DNA of 64,000 nt from Engelhardtia mirabilis (GTDB taxonomy: Bacteria > Planctomycetota > UBA1135 > GCA-002686595): the NCBI RefSeq assembly GCF_007748095.1, contig NZ_CP036287.1:2790001-2854000 (forward strand). Direction: 5' to 3'. Numbering within the stretch: position 1 is the stretch's first letter; each line of letters starts with the position of its first letter. Shown piece by piece: positions 41,919 to 51,446 of the stretch. The translations under genes and the position numbers were made by a program. Below the pieces are notes generated by a model. The model saw nothing but the letters and a program-made list of their open reading frames with translations. It was not told the origin of the DNA and did no database searches.

Positions 41919-43036
41919 GGGGACGCGGTACCGCCCGACCCGGGCGCTTGGGTGTCAGGCTCGACACCAATGGCACGGCAGCCGTCCGCCGTCGCGACCC
42001 GACCGCGGGCCGTGCGGTGCAGGAACCCGAGCCTGAGCAGGTGGGGCTCGAAGACGTCCTCGATGGTGTCCTCGGCCTCGCCCACCGCCGCAGCCAGGGT
42101 CTTGAGGCCGATCGGAGTCGAGCCGTTGCGGGCCAGCACGTGGAGGATGCGCCGGTCGAGTTCCTCGAGCCCGTGGGCGTCGACCCCGATGCGGGTCATG
42201 GTCTCGTCGGCCAGGGTGGCGCTGAGTCGGCGCTCCTGGCGGACCTGGCCGAGGTCGCGCACGCGGCGCAGGAAGCGGTTCGCGACCCGCGGTGTGCCGC
42301 GTGCGCGGCTGGCCAAGAGGGTCGCTGCGTCTGGCTCGAGCTCGACGCCCAAGAGCCGCGCCGAGCGCTCGAGGATCCGAACCAGATCCTCGGTGGGGTA
42401 GGGGTCCAGGCGCTCGAGCAGGCCGAAGCGGGCCCGGAAGGGGCTGCTGAGCAGGCCCTCGCGGGTGGTTGCGCCGACCAGGGTGAAGCGCTCGACGGTG
42501 AGCGGGATGACCCGGGCGTGGGGCCCCTCGTTGAGGGTGAACTCGACCCGGAAGTCCTCCATCGCGCCGTAGAGGTACTCCTCCACGCCCGCCGGGACCC
42601 TGTGGATCTCGTCGATGAAGAGCAGGTCGCCCCGTTGCAGCTGGGTCAGGATCCCGACCAGGTCCTTGGGGCGTTCGAGGGCCGGCCCGCTGGTGGCGTG
42701 CAGGTGGGTCCCCAGCTCGGCCGCCAGGATCCGCGCCAGGCTGGTCTTGCCCAGCCCCGGGGGGCCGGCCAGGAGCAGGTGGTCGGGACTCTCACCCCGG
42801 CCTTTGGCGGCCTGCAGGGCCACGCGCAGGTTCTCGACGGCCCGCCGCTGACCCACGAATTCGTCCAGGCTGCGGGGCCGCAGGCCGAAGTCCTCCTCGC
42901 CCTCGCCGAGCAGCGTGGCCGGGTCGGTCCAATGCCCCTCGGGCGGGGAAGTGGCCTCACCCGCGGACCCCGCCGCGGGGGCCGGGGTCCACTCGCGGCG
43001 GTGCCCGCCGTCCTCGGTGCCCCTTGATTGGCTCAT
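41915..43036 (-). CDS. ruvB: Holliday junction branch-migration ATPase RuvB
   Basis: 373 residues. RuvB drives branch migration of Holliday junctions as a hexamer. Walker A is GPPGLGKTSLA, Walker B is LLFIDEIHRV, sensor 1 is LVGATTREGLL, and the C-terminal winged helix has LDRRILHVLARNGSTPIGL. An extra about 35-residue low-complexity N-terminus precedes the conserved part. The start at 43036 is 8 nt after a TACGAT box. ruvA and ruvC are not in the window. Confidence 0.96.
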
Positions 43037-43044
43037 GGGGGGCG

Positions 43045-43050
43045 ATCGTA
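43045..43050 (-). promoter_or_regulatory. TANNNT box, putative leaderless promoter of ruvB operon
   Basis: TACGAT on the minus strand, 8 nt before the ATG at 43036. Confidence 0.4.
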
Positions 43051-43169
43051 GCCAGCGGATGGGCCGGCTCCTCGCCCCCGGACGCCATTTCGGCTCGGGC
43101 GGGGCCGGACGCCGATCGCAGCCGTCCGGGTGCCAGGGCGGATGCGAGAAACAGGAACTCGGGCGAGGG

Positions 43170-43198
43170 GTGACCGGGCCGGTCGCGGCAGCTAAACT
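43170..43198 (+). promoter_or_regulatory. Putative promoter upstream of the large lipoprotein
   Basis: GTGACC, 17-bp spacer, TAAACT. Confidence 0.35.
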
Positions 43199-43748
43199 CC
43201 GACCGCTCCGTCGCTTTGGTCCGGTGAGGTCTGGTGCGTTCGCGTCCTGACCCCGCTCGCGGACGTGCGACTACGCACACCCCACCTGTGCCCCTATGGG
43301 TTCTTCGGCCTCCCGCGCATCGCTGGCGGGAACGAAGCGACCCGGAAGGGTGCGACCCGTTCACTGAGAATCAACTCCAACTCCTTCCCCCAAAGGGAGT
43401 TGGGCACGCGTATCGGTCCTCGGCCCGCAATGGCCGCTGGGCTGGCACGCCCCTTGTCCTGTATCCAGCGACGGCCCCTTCTCCAGACCGGACCTCGGCA
43501 CGAAGTCGGGGTTCGATCCACCTACCGGTGGAGCCCGCCGCTGGGTTCCGCTCCGAGTTCCCAATCCGATTCGCTTGGCCCCTCGATCCGACCGGGATCG
43601 AAGCCAAGACCCGGTCCTCGCGGTCCGCATCGTCACTCGCTGGCGATCGGCCACGGCGGCCGCGAATCGTGGTCGGGTGCGAGGGGTGCCCCGGACTCGC
43701 AACATCCCCACTTTCGACATGCGACTCGACCTGTATCGAGCACCCGTC

Positions 43749-46700
43749 ATGAACGATCCCCACGTCGAGCTCTTCGGCGCGCCCGCGCGCTCCATTTCGC
43801 TGGCGGTCCTCGCCGGCTCGGCCGCCCTGTTCCTCGGGGCCTGCGGCGGCGGAAGCTCGTCCGGTTCGAGTGCGACCAAGGACATGCAGATCCTCGAGGT
43901 CAGCAACGGCTTCGGGCTCATGCTCCCGCACCGAGTGCTGAAACTCGAGAACGGCGTGCCCAGCCAGCAAGTCTTGGCGATCCGCTCGATCGGCGACCTG
44001 ATGGCCAACGTCACGCCGACCAACCCGGTCATGCCGGTGACGGCCTGGGACGAGAACCCGGTCCTGCCGACGGGGGCTCCGGGCAACCACTTCATCTATG
44101 CCCGCTTCACCCAGCCGATCGACCTGAACTCGGTCTTCGCGCCGGGTTCGGCGATCACCTCGGACCTGAGCGGTAGCGTCTCGATCGTCGCCACCGACCC
44201 GGCTACGGCCACGTCGCAGTCGATCTCGGTGCGCGCATTCGTGGGCGGCATCACCGCCGACACGGGCGCCGGCGACGGTTCGCTCAGCTTCGTCAAGTGG
44301 GTCGGCAAGGACGCCGGCAAGCCGGTCGCTCTGGACGTCGAGGGCGAGCAGCCGGGCTTCGGCTTCCCCGGGACCGACGGCAGCTTCCCTGGCGACGTCG
44401 ACCTGGTGCGCGCCGACACGCTGGTGATCGTGGCGGACTCGGACGACGACCTGTCGACCTACGAGACCTTCCCGGCGGGGCTGCAGATCGCCCTGACCCT
44501 CGGCGTCGGTGTGCGCAGCACGACCGGCAACGCCCTGCAGGCGACGGGCGTCGGCGTGGCCAGCGGCACGGTGGGCATCGACCAGATCCGGCCCGAGGTG
44601 GGCATCGACCTCTCCGGCGCGGGCTCCTTCCCGCAGATCACGCCGGGTGGCGGGGCGATCGAGGTCGATCCGCAGACCAGCATCAAGATCAAGCTCACCG
44701 AGGCGATCCAGCCGACCACGCTCGGTCCGCTCGACAACGGCCAGCCGGCCGGGGTCGGTTCCGCGGTCCTGGTGACCTTCGGTCCCGATGCTTCGAAGAC
44801 CACGGTGCCCTTCACCGTGCGGCCCTTCAGCCCCTTCGACCTGACGACTTTCGAACTGATCCCGGGCTTCTCCTTCCCGGGCACCGGTCCGACGATCGCC
44901 TCCTGCGGCACGTTCAGTCGCGTCGACATCTCGATCACGACCCAGCAGATCGGTGACCTGACCGCGAACGTCAACGCCCAGGCGGCGAACACCTTCTTCG
45001 AGACAGGCCAGGGTCCGGGTCTGATCAACGCACCGGTGGCGCCCGACGTGGTCTACATCGGCCGCACGGGTTCGGTCCCCGGTATCTCGGTGATCGACCT
45101 CAACGGCTTCGGTGGTGGCACCGGAAACCCGACCTACGACGAGTTCAACCCGATCGTTCTGGGCAACTCGAACTTCCCGAACAACCCGAACGTCAAGACC
45201 CAGGGCAACCTGCTGCTGCCGCCGCTGCAGCCGGGGACCTGCACGTTCAACGGGGGCTCCCAGGGCGTCTTCACCCTGGCGCTCGACAGCTCGCTGAACG
45301 ACAAGCTGATTCGCCCGCCGCTGATCGACTCGGTCGGCGACATGGCGATCGGCCAGCCCCTGGACGTGAACTTCAACAACGGGCCGCCGCCCTTCGGTTG
45401 CCAGGCCGGCTTCCCGAACGTCTGCGCCTCGAGTGGTCTCAAGCAGCCCACGCCGGTCGTCGGCAACTTCGGCTTGTCGCCGTCCCAGCCGGGTCAGTTC
45501 AGCTCGGTGCCCCCGGGCGCCGGCAACTTGATCGCCTGGGCTCCGCACCCCAACCCTCCGCCGCTGATCTTCCCGCCGCCGTGCATTTCGCCCTTCATCG
45601 GCGGACAAGAGCCGACGTCGGTCGAGGTCACGGGCTCGGGCGCCCTGGGTCTGACCCTCTCGAACCTGCTGCCGCCCCTGGGCGATCCCTTCGGTAACCC
45701 CGCGAACGGCATCCCGCCCAGCGGTCTGCTCGGCACCGAGCAGAACGCCTTCTTCGTCGGCCCCTCCCTGCCGGCTGCGTCGGTCTCGAGCTGCTCGGCC
45801 TACCAGATCCGTCAGCAGGTCGGCCACTTCCTCTACATGATCGATCGGGTCAGTAGCGAGGTCGTGGTGATCAACTCGAACCGCTTCACGGTCATCGACC
45901 GGATCTCGCTGCCGGATCCCACCAGCATGGCCATGTCGCCCAACGCCGACTTGCTGGCGGTGACCAACCGGACGGCGAACATCGTGTCGCTGATCGACAT
46001 CGACCCGAAGTCGTCGGCGACCTTCCACAAGGTCGTGGCTTCGATCCCGGTCGGCAAGGGTCCGAGCGGCATCGCCTGGCAGCCGGACAACGAGGACATC
46101 CTCGTCTGCAACGAGCTGGGCAACTCGGTGTCGGTGATCAACACCTTCTCCCTGCAGGTCCGCAAGACTCTCAACACCTCCCTCAGCAGCCCCTTCGAGG
46201 TCTGCATCGGGCAGCGTCAGATCCCGGGCATCAGCATGTCGCGGGGGGTCTACTTCGCCTTCATCCTGATGCGGAACAACCGCGTCGCGGTGTACGAGTC
46301 GGGTCCCGACGGCATCAATGGCATCGGCGCGGACAACGTGGTCGGCCAGGTGCCCCTGGAGTTCAACGCTCCCAAGGGCATCTTCATCGACACGCCGCTG
46401 TTGACCGACGGCTTCTACGTGCTGCACGAAGGCAAGCTCGATCCGGTCACCGGTCAAGTGGTCGGATCCGGTGGTGCGCTGACGCAGATCAACCTGGAAG
46501 GTGCCATCGGTATCCTTCCGCTGGTCACCTCGCAGACGGCCGTGACGGTCCAGTCGCGCGACCTGGAATTCAAGGTCCGCGCTTCGGTCGGTGCCGGTGG
46601 TTCGGGGGGCATGACCGGCGTTCCGGTCGACCTGGCCTTCGACAACATGGTCAACCTGGGCGGCACTGCCGGCCTGACCACGACCTTCTCGCCGGGCATC

Positions 46701-46937
46701 GTGACGCCGGTCAACAGCAAGTCCGTTGTCAGTCTGGTCGGCGGGGGGCCGCGACGCTCGGTGAGCCCGCGCTTCGTCTTCCTCGCGATCCCCAACTCGA
46801 GCGAGGGCACCGGCGCGGTGGACGTGCTCGAGATCGGCAGCGGTCTGCAGCGCTTCGACGTGAACGCCTTCGAGCCCGGTACGCAGTCGATCCGCGCCTC
46901 GGGTGCGACCTTCCTCTGCGACTACTGGCGCCAGTAG
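43749..46937 (+). CDS. Large lipoprotein with Ig-like region and beta-propeller
   Basis: 1062 residues from the ATG at 43749. The signal peptide ends in a lipobox, ALFLGACGGG, so the mature protein starts at Cys about residue 34. The N-terminal half has beta domains of SbsA/Big_5 type (IEVDPQTSIKIKLTEAIQPT). Residues about 690-910 form a YncE-like beta-propeller (YMIDRVSSEVVVINSN; ISLPDPTSMAMSPNADLLAV; VASIPVGKGPSGIAWQPDNE; CNELGNSVSVINTFSLQVR). Proline- and asparagine-rich linkers join them. It is probably a surface or periplasmic structural protein; ligand unknown. The frame is open further upstream, but the lipobox fixes the start. A strong terminator follows. Confidence 0.82.
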   Translation: MNDPHVELFGAPARSISLAVLAGSAALFLGACGGGSSSGSSATKDMQILEVSNGFGLMLPHRVLKLENGVPSQQVLAIRSIGDLMANVTPTNPVMPVTAWDENPVLPTGAPGNHFIYARFTQPIDLNSVFAPGSAITSDLSGSVSIVATDPATATSQSISVRAFVGGITADTGAGDGSLSFVKWVGKDAGKPVALDVEGEQPGFGFPGTDGSFPGDVDLVRADTLVIVADSDDDLSTYETFPAGLQIALTLGVGVRSTTGNALQATGVGVASGTVGIDQIRPEVGIDLSGAGSFPQITPGGGAIEVDPQTSIKIKLTEAIQPTTLGPLDNGQPAGVGSAVLVTFGPDASKTTVPFTVRPFSPFDLTTFELIPGFSFPGTGPTIASCGTFSRVDISITTQQIGDLTANVNAQAANTFFETGQGPGLINAPVAPDVVYIGRTGSVPGISVIDLNGFGGGTGNPTYDEFNPIVLGNSNFPNNPNVKTQGNLLLPPLQPGTCTFNGGSQGVFTLALDSSLNDKLIRPPLIDSVGDMAIGQPLDVNFNNGPPPFGCQAGFPNVCASSGLKQPTPVVGNFGLSPSQPGQFSSVPPGAGNLIAWAPHPNPPPLIFPPPCISPFIGGQEPTSVEVTGSGALGLTLSNLLPPLGDPFGNPANGIPPSGLLGTEQNAFFVGPSLPAASVSSCSAYQIRQQVGHFLYMIDRVSSEVVVINSNRFTVIDRISLPDPTSMAMSPNADLLAVTNRTANIVSLIDIDPKSSATFHKVVASIPVGKGPSGIAWQPDNEDILVCNELGNSVSVINTFSLQVRKTLNTSLSSPFEVCIGQRQIPGISMSRGVYFAFILMRNNRVAVYESGPDGINGIGADNVVGQVPLEFNAPKGIFIDTPLLTDGFYVLHEGKLDPVTGQVVGSGGALTQINLEGAIGILPLVTSQTAVTVQSRDLEFKVRASVGAGGSGGMTGVPVDLAFDNMVNLGGTAGLTTTFSPGIVTPVNSKSVVSLVGGGPRRSVSPRFVFLAIPNSSEGTGAVDVLEIGSGLQRFDVNAFEPGTQSIRASGATFLCDYWRQ

Positions 46938-47012
46938 GCACCTGGCGGGTCGGGCGGCTGGACCGGTTCTCCGGGTCGGTGAGGGCGCTTGATCGGCTCA
47001 GTTGAACCCAGC

Positions 47013-47048
47013 GGACGGCGAGCTTCCCTCGGGGGAAGTTCGCCGTTC
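47013..47048 (+). terminator. Strong hairpin terminator after the lipoprotein gene
   Basis: A 14-bp stem from ACGGCGAGCTTCCC to GGGAAGTTCGCCGT with a TCGG tetraloop, followed by TCTGCATT; 76 nt after the stop. Confidence 0.7.
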
Positions 47049-47170
47049 TGCATTGGGGGAGGTGGGGCCGCGGAAGAGTTCCCACCGAACCCGCCATGAT
47101 CGGCGGAGGCGGGGTCGAACCGCGGGCCATTGCGGCGCACACTAGGGCTCGGCGATCCGGTCCCAGATCC

Positions 47171-47869
47171 ATGCCCGACCCCTCCCAAGTGCGTCCGATG
47201 TTCGGGCGCATCGCCCGTCACTACGACCTGTTGAACTGGCTTCTGACGGCCGGCATCGACCGGCGTTGGCGTGCAGCCGCGGTCGAGGCGGCAGGTCCCC
47301 TGGAGGGTGCGGTGGCGGTCGACGCCTGCTGTGGGACTGGCGATCTGACCCTGGCCCTGGCCGGGGCCGGGGCGCGGACCATCGGCGTCGACTTCACGCC
47401 CCAGATGCTCACGCGCGCGCGCACGAAGTGCAGCGAGCGCCGCTTCATGCAGGGCGATGCGCTGAAGCTGCCCGTGGCCGACGGCCGCGCCGACGTCTCG
47501 ACGGTTGCCTTCGGCATCCGCAACGTGGCGGACCGGCTGGAGGGGCTGCGGGAAATGACTCGAGTGGTCAGGCCGGGTGGTCGGGTGGTGGTACTCGAGC
47601 TCTCGACGCCTCCCGGTGCCGTTCTTGGCGGGCTCTATCGGCTCTACTTCACTCGCATCCTGCCGCTGATCGGCAAGCTGATCTCCGGCGATGGGGGGGC
47701 CTACCGCTACCTGCCCGAGACGGTGCTGGCCTGGCCCAAGCCCGAGGAATTCGCGCGTGAGATGGCCCAGGCCGGCCTGGTCGACGTCGAGTACCGCCTG
47801 CTCACTCGGGGCATCTGCGCGCTCCACGTTGGACGTCGCCCTCAGATGGCAGAGGTGGTCCAAGCATGA
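47171..47869 (+). CDS. ubiE: Quinone C-methyltransferase (UbiE/MenG family)
   Basis: 232 residues from the ATG at 47171 (MPDPSQVRPMFGRIARHYD). It methylates the quinone ring in menaquinone or ubiquinone synthesis. UbiE signatures: MFGRIARHYDLLNWLLTAG, motif I VDACCGTGDLTLAL, TVAFGIRNVAD and the C-terminal GGAYRYLPETV. An upstream in-frame ATG at 47096 would add a non-conserved Gly/Arg-rich piece. It overlaps the next gene by 4 nt. Confidence 0.93.
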   Translation: MPDPSQVRPMFGRIARHYDLLNWLLTAGIDRRWRAAAVEAAGPLEGAVAVDACCGTGDLTLALAGAGARTIGVDFTPQMLTRARTKCSERRFMQGDALKLPVADGRADVSTVAFGIRNVADRLEGLREMTRVVRPGGRVVVLELSTPPGAVLGGLYRLYFTRILPLIGKLISGDGGAYRYLPETVLAWPKPEEFAREMAQAGLVDVEYRLLTRGICALHVGRRPQMAEVVQA

Positions 47870-48687
47870 CGCCCCTCTTCTCCGTCCTGGCGGATGATGA
47901 CGAGTTCGAGGAGGAGTACGACGAGCGTCCCTCGGCGTCGATCGCCCTCGGTCTGTTGGCCACGGTACCGCTGCTGCTCTGCTACGAGGCCGCAGTCGGG
48001 ACGGCCGGAAGCCGGAGTCGCAACATCGCCGAGGTCGTCCTCTCGGCCCCTTTCACGATCCTCGCGCCCCACGAGCACCTCCTGCGCGTCCTGCTCTGGA
48101 TGGCAGTCGCTGTGGCCGCGGCGGTGGCTGCCCATAGGCGGCTCGGCCACCTGGGTCCGCCCCTGATGCGGGTGGGGGTGGAGGGAGCCATCGGCGCCCT
48201 GGTCCTCGGTCCCGCCCTGATCCTCGCGGCGTCCCTGTTCGGAACGGCCGCGCCAGCCCTGCCCCTCAACGAGTGGTACCCCGATCGAGCTCCCGACCTG
48301 GCGGCCGTCGGCTTCCTGGCCGGGGGCGGCGCCTACGAGGAGCTCGTCTTCCGGCTGGGCGGCTTCAGCCTGGTATTCCTCGTCGTGCGTCACCTGATCA
48401 GCTTCTTCGGCGCGCCCTTGGTTGCTGCCCGATGGGTGGCTGAGGTCGCCGCCACAGTTGGCTCGGCCGTGCTCTTCGCCGCCTTCCACTTCGAGCTGGC
48501 GACCCGCTGGTTGGGCTGGCGCGGCGACGCCTTCGACGCGGGGAGGTTCTTCTGGTACGTGCTGGCCGGACTGCTGCTCTGCGCGCTGTTCCGCTGGCGC
48601 GGTCTGGGGGTGGCCGCCTGGACCCACGGCCTGTTCAACGCGGCGATGATTCTTGGCGCCGGCCCGGGTGTCCTGCGCGGGCACTGA
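47866..48687 (+). CDS. CPBP-family intramembrane metalloprotease-like protein
   Basis: 273 residues and about six to seven membrane spans after an acidic N-terminus (DDDEFEEEYDE). The CPBP/Abi motif 1 is GGAYEELVFRLGG (EEXXFR), motif 2 is FAAFHF, and the last is WTHGLFNAAM. This places it with Rce1-like membrane glutamic/metallo proteases. Its place between ubiE and ubiX is unusual; a direct role in quinone synthesis is not known. Confidence 0.87.
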   Translation: MTPLFSVLADDDEFEEEYDERPSASIALGLLATVPLLLCYEAAVGTAGSRSRNIAEVVLSAPFTILAPHEHLLRVLLWMAVAVAAAVAAHRRLGHLGPPLMRVGVEGAIGALVLGPALILAASLFGTAAPALPLNEWYPDRAPDLAAVGFLAGGGAYEELVFRLGGFSLVFLVVRHLISFFGAPLVAARWVAEVAATVGSAVLFAAFHFELATRWLGWRGDAFDAGRFFWYVLAGLLLCALFRWRGLGVAAWTHGLFNAAMILGAGPGVLRGH

Positions 48688-48715
48688 CCGTCCGCCTCTT
48701 CGCCAGCCCGTTCAA

Positions 48716-49426
48716 ATGACCATGTCAGACTCGAAGGAACGAACCGATCGCCGCAGCGTCTTCGTAGGCCTCACCGGAGGGTCCGGTCACGCCTACGCCG
48801 AGCGTCTGATCGTCGAGCTGGTGCGACTGGGCTGCGACGTCTCCCTGTCGATCACGCCCGCCGGCGCGAAGGTCTTGCGCCACGAACTCGGCGTCGAGGC
48901 TGGCGTGGCCGGCGAACTCCTGCCGGCCGCCCTGGTGGGTTGGCTCGGCTCCGAGATCGCCCCGCACGTGCGCGCCTTCGCCTCCGAAGCGGTCGAAGCG
49001 CCGCCGTCGTCGGGCACCTCCCTGACCGGCGGGGTCGTGCTCTGTCCCTGCAGCATGGGCACCCTGGCTCGTGTCGCCGTCGGCTTCAGTTCGAACCTCG
49101 TCGAGCGCGCCGCCGACGTGGCCTTGAAGGAGCGCCGCAACCTGATCCTGGTGCCGCGCGAGACGCCCCTGTCCGAGGTGCACCTGGAGAACATGCTGCG
49201 CCTGGCGCGGATGGGTGCGACGATCCTGCCCGCCATGCCGGGCTTCTACCATCGCCCCCGCGACCTCGACGACCTGGTCGGGCACGTGGTCGGCAAGATC
49301 CTCGATCGACTCGGATTGGCCCACGGAGTCGGCGCTCGGTGGCGCGGACTTCCCGACGAACCCGCCGATCCCGCCGGCTTCGATCCGCCGGCGCCGCTGG
49401 AGTTCGGCGACGGGAGGCGACCGTGA
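48716..49426 (+). CDS. ubiX: Flavin prenyltransferase UbiX
   Basis: 236 residues. It makes prenylated FMN, the cofactor of UbiD-type decarboxylases. Motifs: VGLTGGSGHAYAERLI for FMN binding, VVLCPCSMGTLARVAVGFSSNLVERAADV, and RETPLSEVHLENMLRLARMGATILPAMPGFYH. It starts at ATG 48716 (second ATG 48722), 29 bp after the CPBP gene, and overlaps ubiA by 4 nt. In futalosine-pathway bacteria the equivalent gene pairs with MqnP/MqnL. Confidence 0.95.
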   Translation: MTMSDSKERTDRRSVFVGLTGGSGHAYAERLIVELVRLGCDVSLSITPAGAKVLRHELGVEAGVAGELLPAALVGWLGSEIAPHVRAFASEAVEAPPSSGTSLTGGVVLCPCSMGTLARVAVGFSSNLVERAADVALKERRNLILVPRETPLSEVHLENMLRLARMGATILPAMPGFYHRPRDLDDLVGHVVGKILDRLGLAHGVGARWRGLPDEPADPAGFDPPAPLEFGDGRRP

Positions 49427-50307
49427 TAGCGGCGCTCTCCGACCACCTACGGCTGGTCAAGTTCAGCCACTCGATCTTCGCCCTGCCCTTCGCCCTGGCG
49501 AGCGCCTGGGTCGCGGCCGGCGGTCCGCCCAGCGCGCGGTTGGGTGCCTTGGTCGTGGTCTGCGCCGTTGCGGCCCGAACTGCAGCCATGGGCTTCAATC
49601 GGCTGGTGGATCGGCACATCGACGCCAAGAACCCGCGCACCATCGGACGCGAGCTACCCAGCGGCAAGCTCACCCCCGCGCAGGTCGGGGCCCTGGTGCT
49701 GATGAGTTGCGCCGTGTTCGTGATCGCCGCGATCGCCCTCAATCCCCTGGCGGGGCAGCTCTCCCCGGTGGTCCTCGCCGTGCTCTTGGGCTACTCGTTC
49801 GCGAAACGCTTCACTTGGGCCGTGCACCTATGGCTCGGGCTCTCGCTGGCGCTCGCACCCCTGGGAGCCTGGGTCGCCGTGCGCGGCAACCTGGAGGGCG
49901 ATCTCCTCGCGCCCCTGGCCCTGGCGGGCGCGGTCCTGACTTGGGTCGCGGGCTTCGACCTGATCTACGCCTGCCAGGACGCGGCTTTCGACCGTGGTCA
50001 AGGTCTGCATTCGATCCCCGCGCGCTTTGGCGTGTCGCGTGCGCTGAGCCTCTCGTCTCTGCTCCACGTCGCCACCGCCCTGCTGCTCGTCGCCTTCGGG
50101 TGGAGCGCCGGACTCGGCATCGCCTTCGCTCTCGCGTTGCTGGTCACCGGTTCGCTGCTTGTCTGGCAGCACCGCTTGGTTCGGCCGGACGACTTGTCGC
50201 GAGTCGACATGGCCTTCTTCTCCCTCAACGGTTGGATCGGTCTGCTGCTCTTCGTGGGCGTGGCCGTCGACCTCGCCCTGGGCTCCGGCATCCAGGGAGT
50301 GCACTGA
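49423..50307 (+). CDS. ubiA: UbiA-family polyprenyltransferase (UbiA/MqnP-like)
   Basis: 294 residues from the GTG at 49423, which overlaps the ubiX stop as GTGA and has GGGAGG upstream. It attaches a polyprenyl chain to an aromatic quinone precursor. Both aspartate motifs are present: NRLVDRHIDAKNPRT and YACQDAAFDRGQGLHSIPARFG. It has about eight membrane spans. Sequence style and neighbours suit the UbiA-like MqnP of the futalosine route, but classic UbiA is not excluded. Confidence 0.92.
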   Translation: MIAALSDHLRLVKFSHSIFALPFALASAWVAAGGPPSARLGALVVVCAVAARTAAMGFNRLVDRHIDAKNPRTIGRELPSGKLTPAQVGALVLMSCAVFVIAAIALNPLAGQLSPVVLAVLLGYSFAKRFTWAVHLWLGLSLALAPLGAWVAVRGNLEGDLLAPLALAGAVLTWVAGFDLIYACQDAAFDRGQGLHSIPARFGVSRALSLSSLLHVATALLLVAFGWSAGLGIAFALALLVTGSLLVWQHRLVRPDDLSRVDMAFFSLNGWIGLLLFVGVAVDLALGSGIQGVH

Positions 50308-51434
50308 TGGCCACCGCGAAGAAGCGAGAGTCCCCGCCCCACGTCCAAGTGGCGGCGTTCGAGAAGTCCCTGGCTGTCGCGTCGCAGCTCGCCGCCGGCT
50401 ATTTGGTGCGCGGCGACGAGGGGTACTTCCGTCGCCGAGTCCTCGATGCCCTGCGTTCGCGGAGCGAGGCCTTGGACGTCGAAGTCGTCGTGCACGACGC
50501 CTCGGATCCGGACTTCGACCCCCAGGTCCTGCTCGGCGACCTGGCGACCCCGCCGATGTTCGCGAGCGCCCAGCTCATCATCGCCCGCGAGGTCGACGGC
50601 CTCTTGAAGAAGGTCGGCTCGAAGGATTCGCCCTTCGTGCGCGGGATCCTCTCGTTCCTCGAGCGCGCCGAGGCCGGCCGCTCGGTGGCGATCGCAGCCA
50701 ACGCCATGCGAGCCGACCAGGCCATCGCCAAGCGCTTTGCGAAGCTCGAGCTCCCCAGCCTCTCCGTTCGGCGTCTGTGGGACTCGCCTCCGCCCTGGAA
50801 CCCCGATCCGCGCCAGGTGGAGCTGGTGCAGTGGCTGGTGGCGCGCGCCCGCGAGCTCGGCGTGCGACTCGACCCGGACCAGGCCGTCTACGTGGTGGCA
50901 GCGACGGGCAACGACCTGGATGCGATCGAGGACCAGCTCGAGCGCCTGCGTCACGGCGGACAGCGTGCCCTGCAGGAGGTGATCCGTTGGCAGGCGGGGG
51001 GCTCGCCCTTCGCCGTGGCCGACCACCTGTGCCGCGGCGACCTGCCCCGCGCCGTGGACGCCATCGAATCCCTGTTCCAGGGCGGAATGACCGGGCGCGA
51101 CGGCGGCAAGGTCGTCGACCGCGCGGCCCTGGGGGCCATCTTGATCGGCTCCCTCGCCCGCGGTGTTCGCCAGGGTCTGGCCGCGGCGCGGGACGTGGAG
51201 CGCGGTGTGCCCCCGGCGGGCGCCGCGGCCAAGGCCGGCGCCGGCGGGGAGCGGGCCAAGACCGAGCTATTGGAACGCCTGCGCCGCCGGCCCTCGGCGG
51301 CCGAGTGGGCGCGCATGCTCGAAGACCTCGCCGACGTGGACCGTCGCGCCAAGTCCGGCGCCGGGGTCGACGCTTCCGACTTCACCTCCCTGGCCCTGGC
51401 CTGGTCGGCTCCGGCCCAGCCCGGGCGGCGCTGA
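50307..51434 (+). CDS. holA: DNA polymerase III delta subunit
   Basis: 375 residues. It is the clamp-loader subunit that opens the sliding clamp. The HolA layout is present: GYLVRGDEGYFRRRVLDAL, TPPMFASAQLIIAREVDGL, AVYVVAATGNDLDAIEDQLERL (domain II-III junction), and a helical C-terminal collar domain. It lacks a functional Walker A, as usual for delta. ATG 50307 shares one base with the ubiA stop (TGATG). mutL follows 12 bp downstream. Confidence 0.88.
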   Translation: MATAKKRESPPHVQVAAFEKSLAVASQLAAGYLVRGDEGYFRRRVLDALRSRSEALDVEVVVHDASDPDFDPQVLLGDLATPPMFASAQLIIAREVDGLLKKVGSKDSPFVRGILSFLERAEAGRSVAIAANAMRADQAIAKRFAKLELPSLSVRRLWDSPPPWNPDPRQVELVQWLVARARELGVRLDPDQAVYVVAATGNDLDAIEDQLERLRHGGQRALQEVIRWQAGGSPFAVADHLCRGDLPRAVDAIESLFQGGMTGRDGGKVVDRAALGAILIGSLARGVRQGLAAARDVERGVPPAGAAAKAGAGGERAKTELLERLRRRPSAAEWARMLEDLADVDRRAKSGAGVDASDFTSLALAWSAPAQPGRR

Positions 51435-51440
51435 TAGCAT
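51435..51440 (+). promoter_or_regulatory. TANNNT box, putative leaderless promoter of mutL
   Basis: TAGCAT overlapping the holA stop region, 6 nt before the ATG at 51447. Confidence 0.5.
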
Positions 51441-51446
51441 CCTCCC

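Larger units (their letters stand above)
43037..43748 (+). other. 712-bp divergent region with long putative leader
   Basis: Contains the ruvB promoter (minus), then GTGACC-N17-TAAACT (43170-43198, plus). This would give the downstream lipoprotein gene a leader of about 540 nt, with a hairpin CCAACTCC / GGAGTTGG at about 43377-43404. No known RNA family signature and no convincing coding sequence was seen. Confidence 0.5.

Noticed and set aside
43371..46457. 1028-codon open frame opposite the large lipoprotein
   Set aside because: Shadow frame rich in Arg/Asp/Val repeats; the plus-strand gene has a lipobox and recognisable domains.
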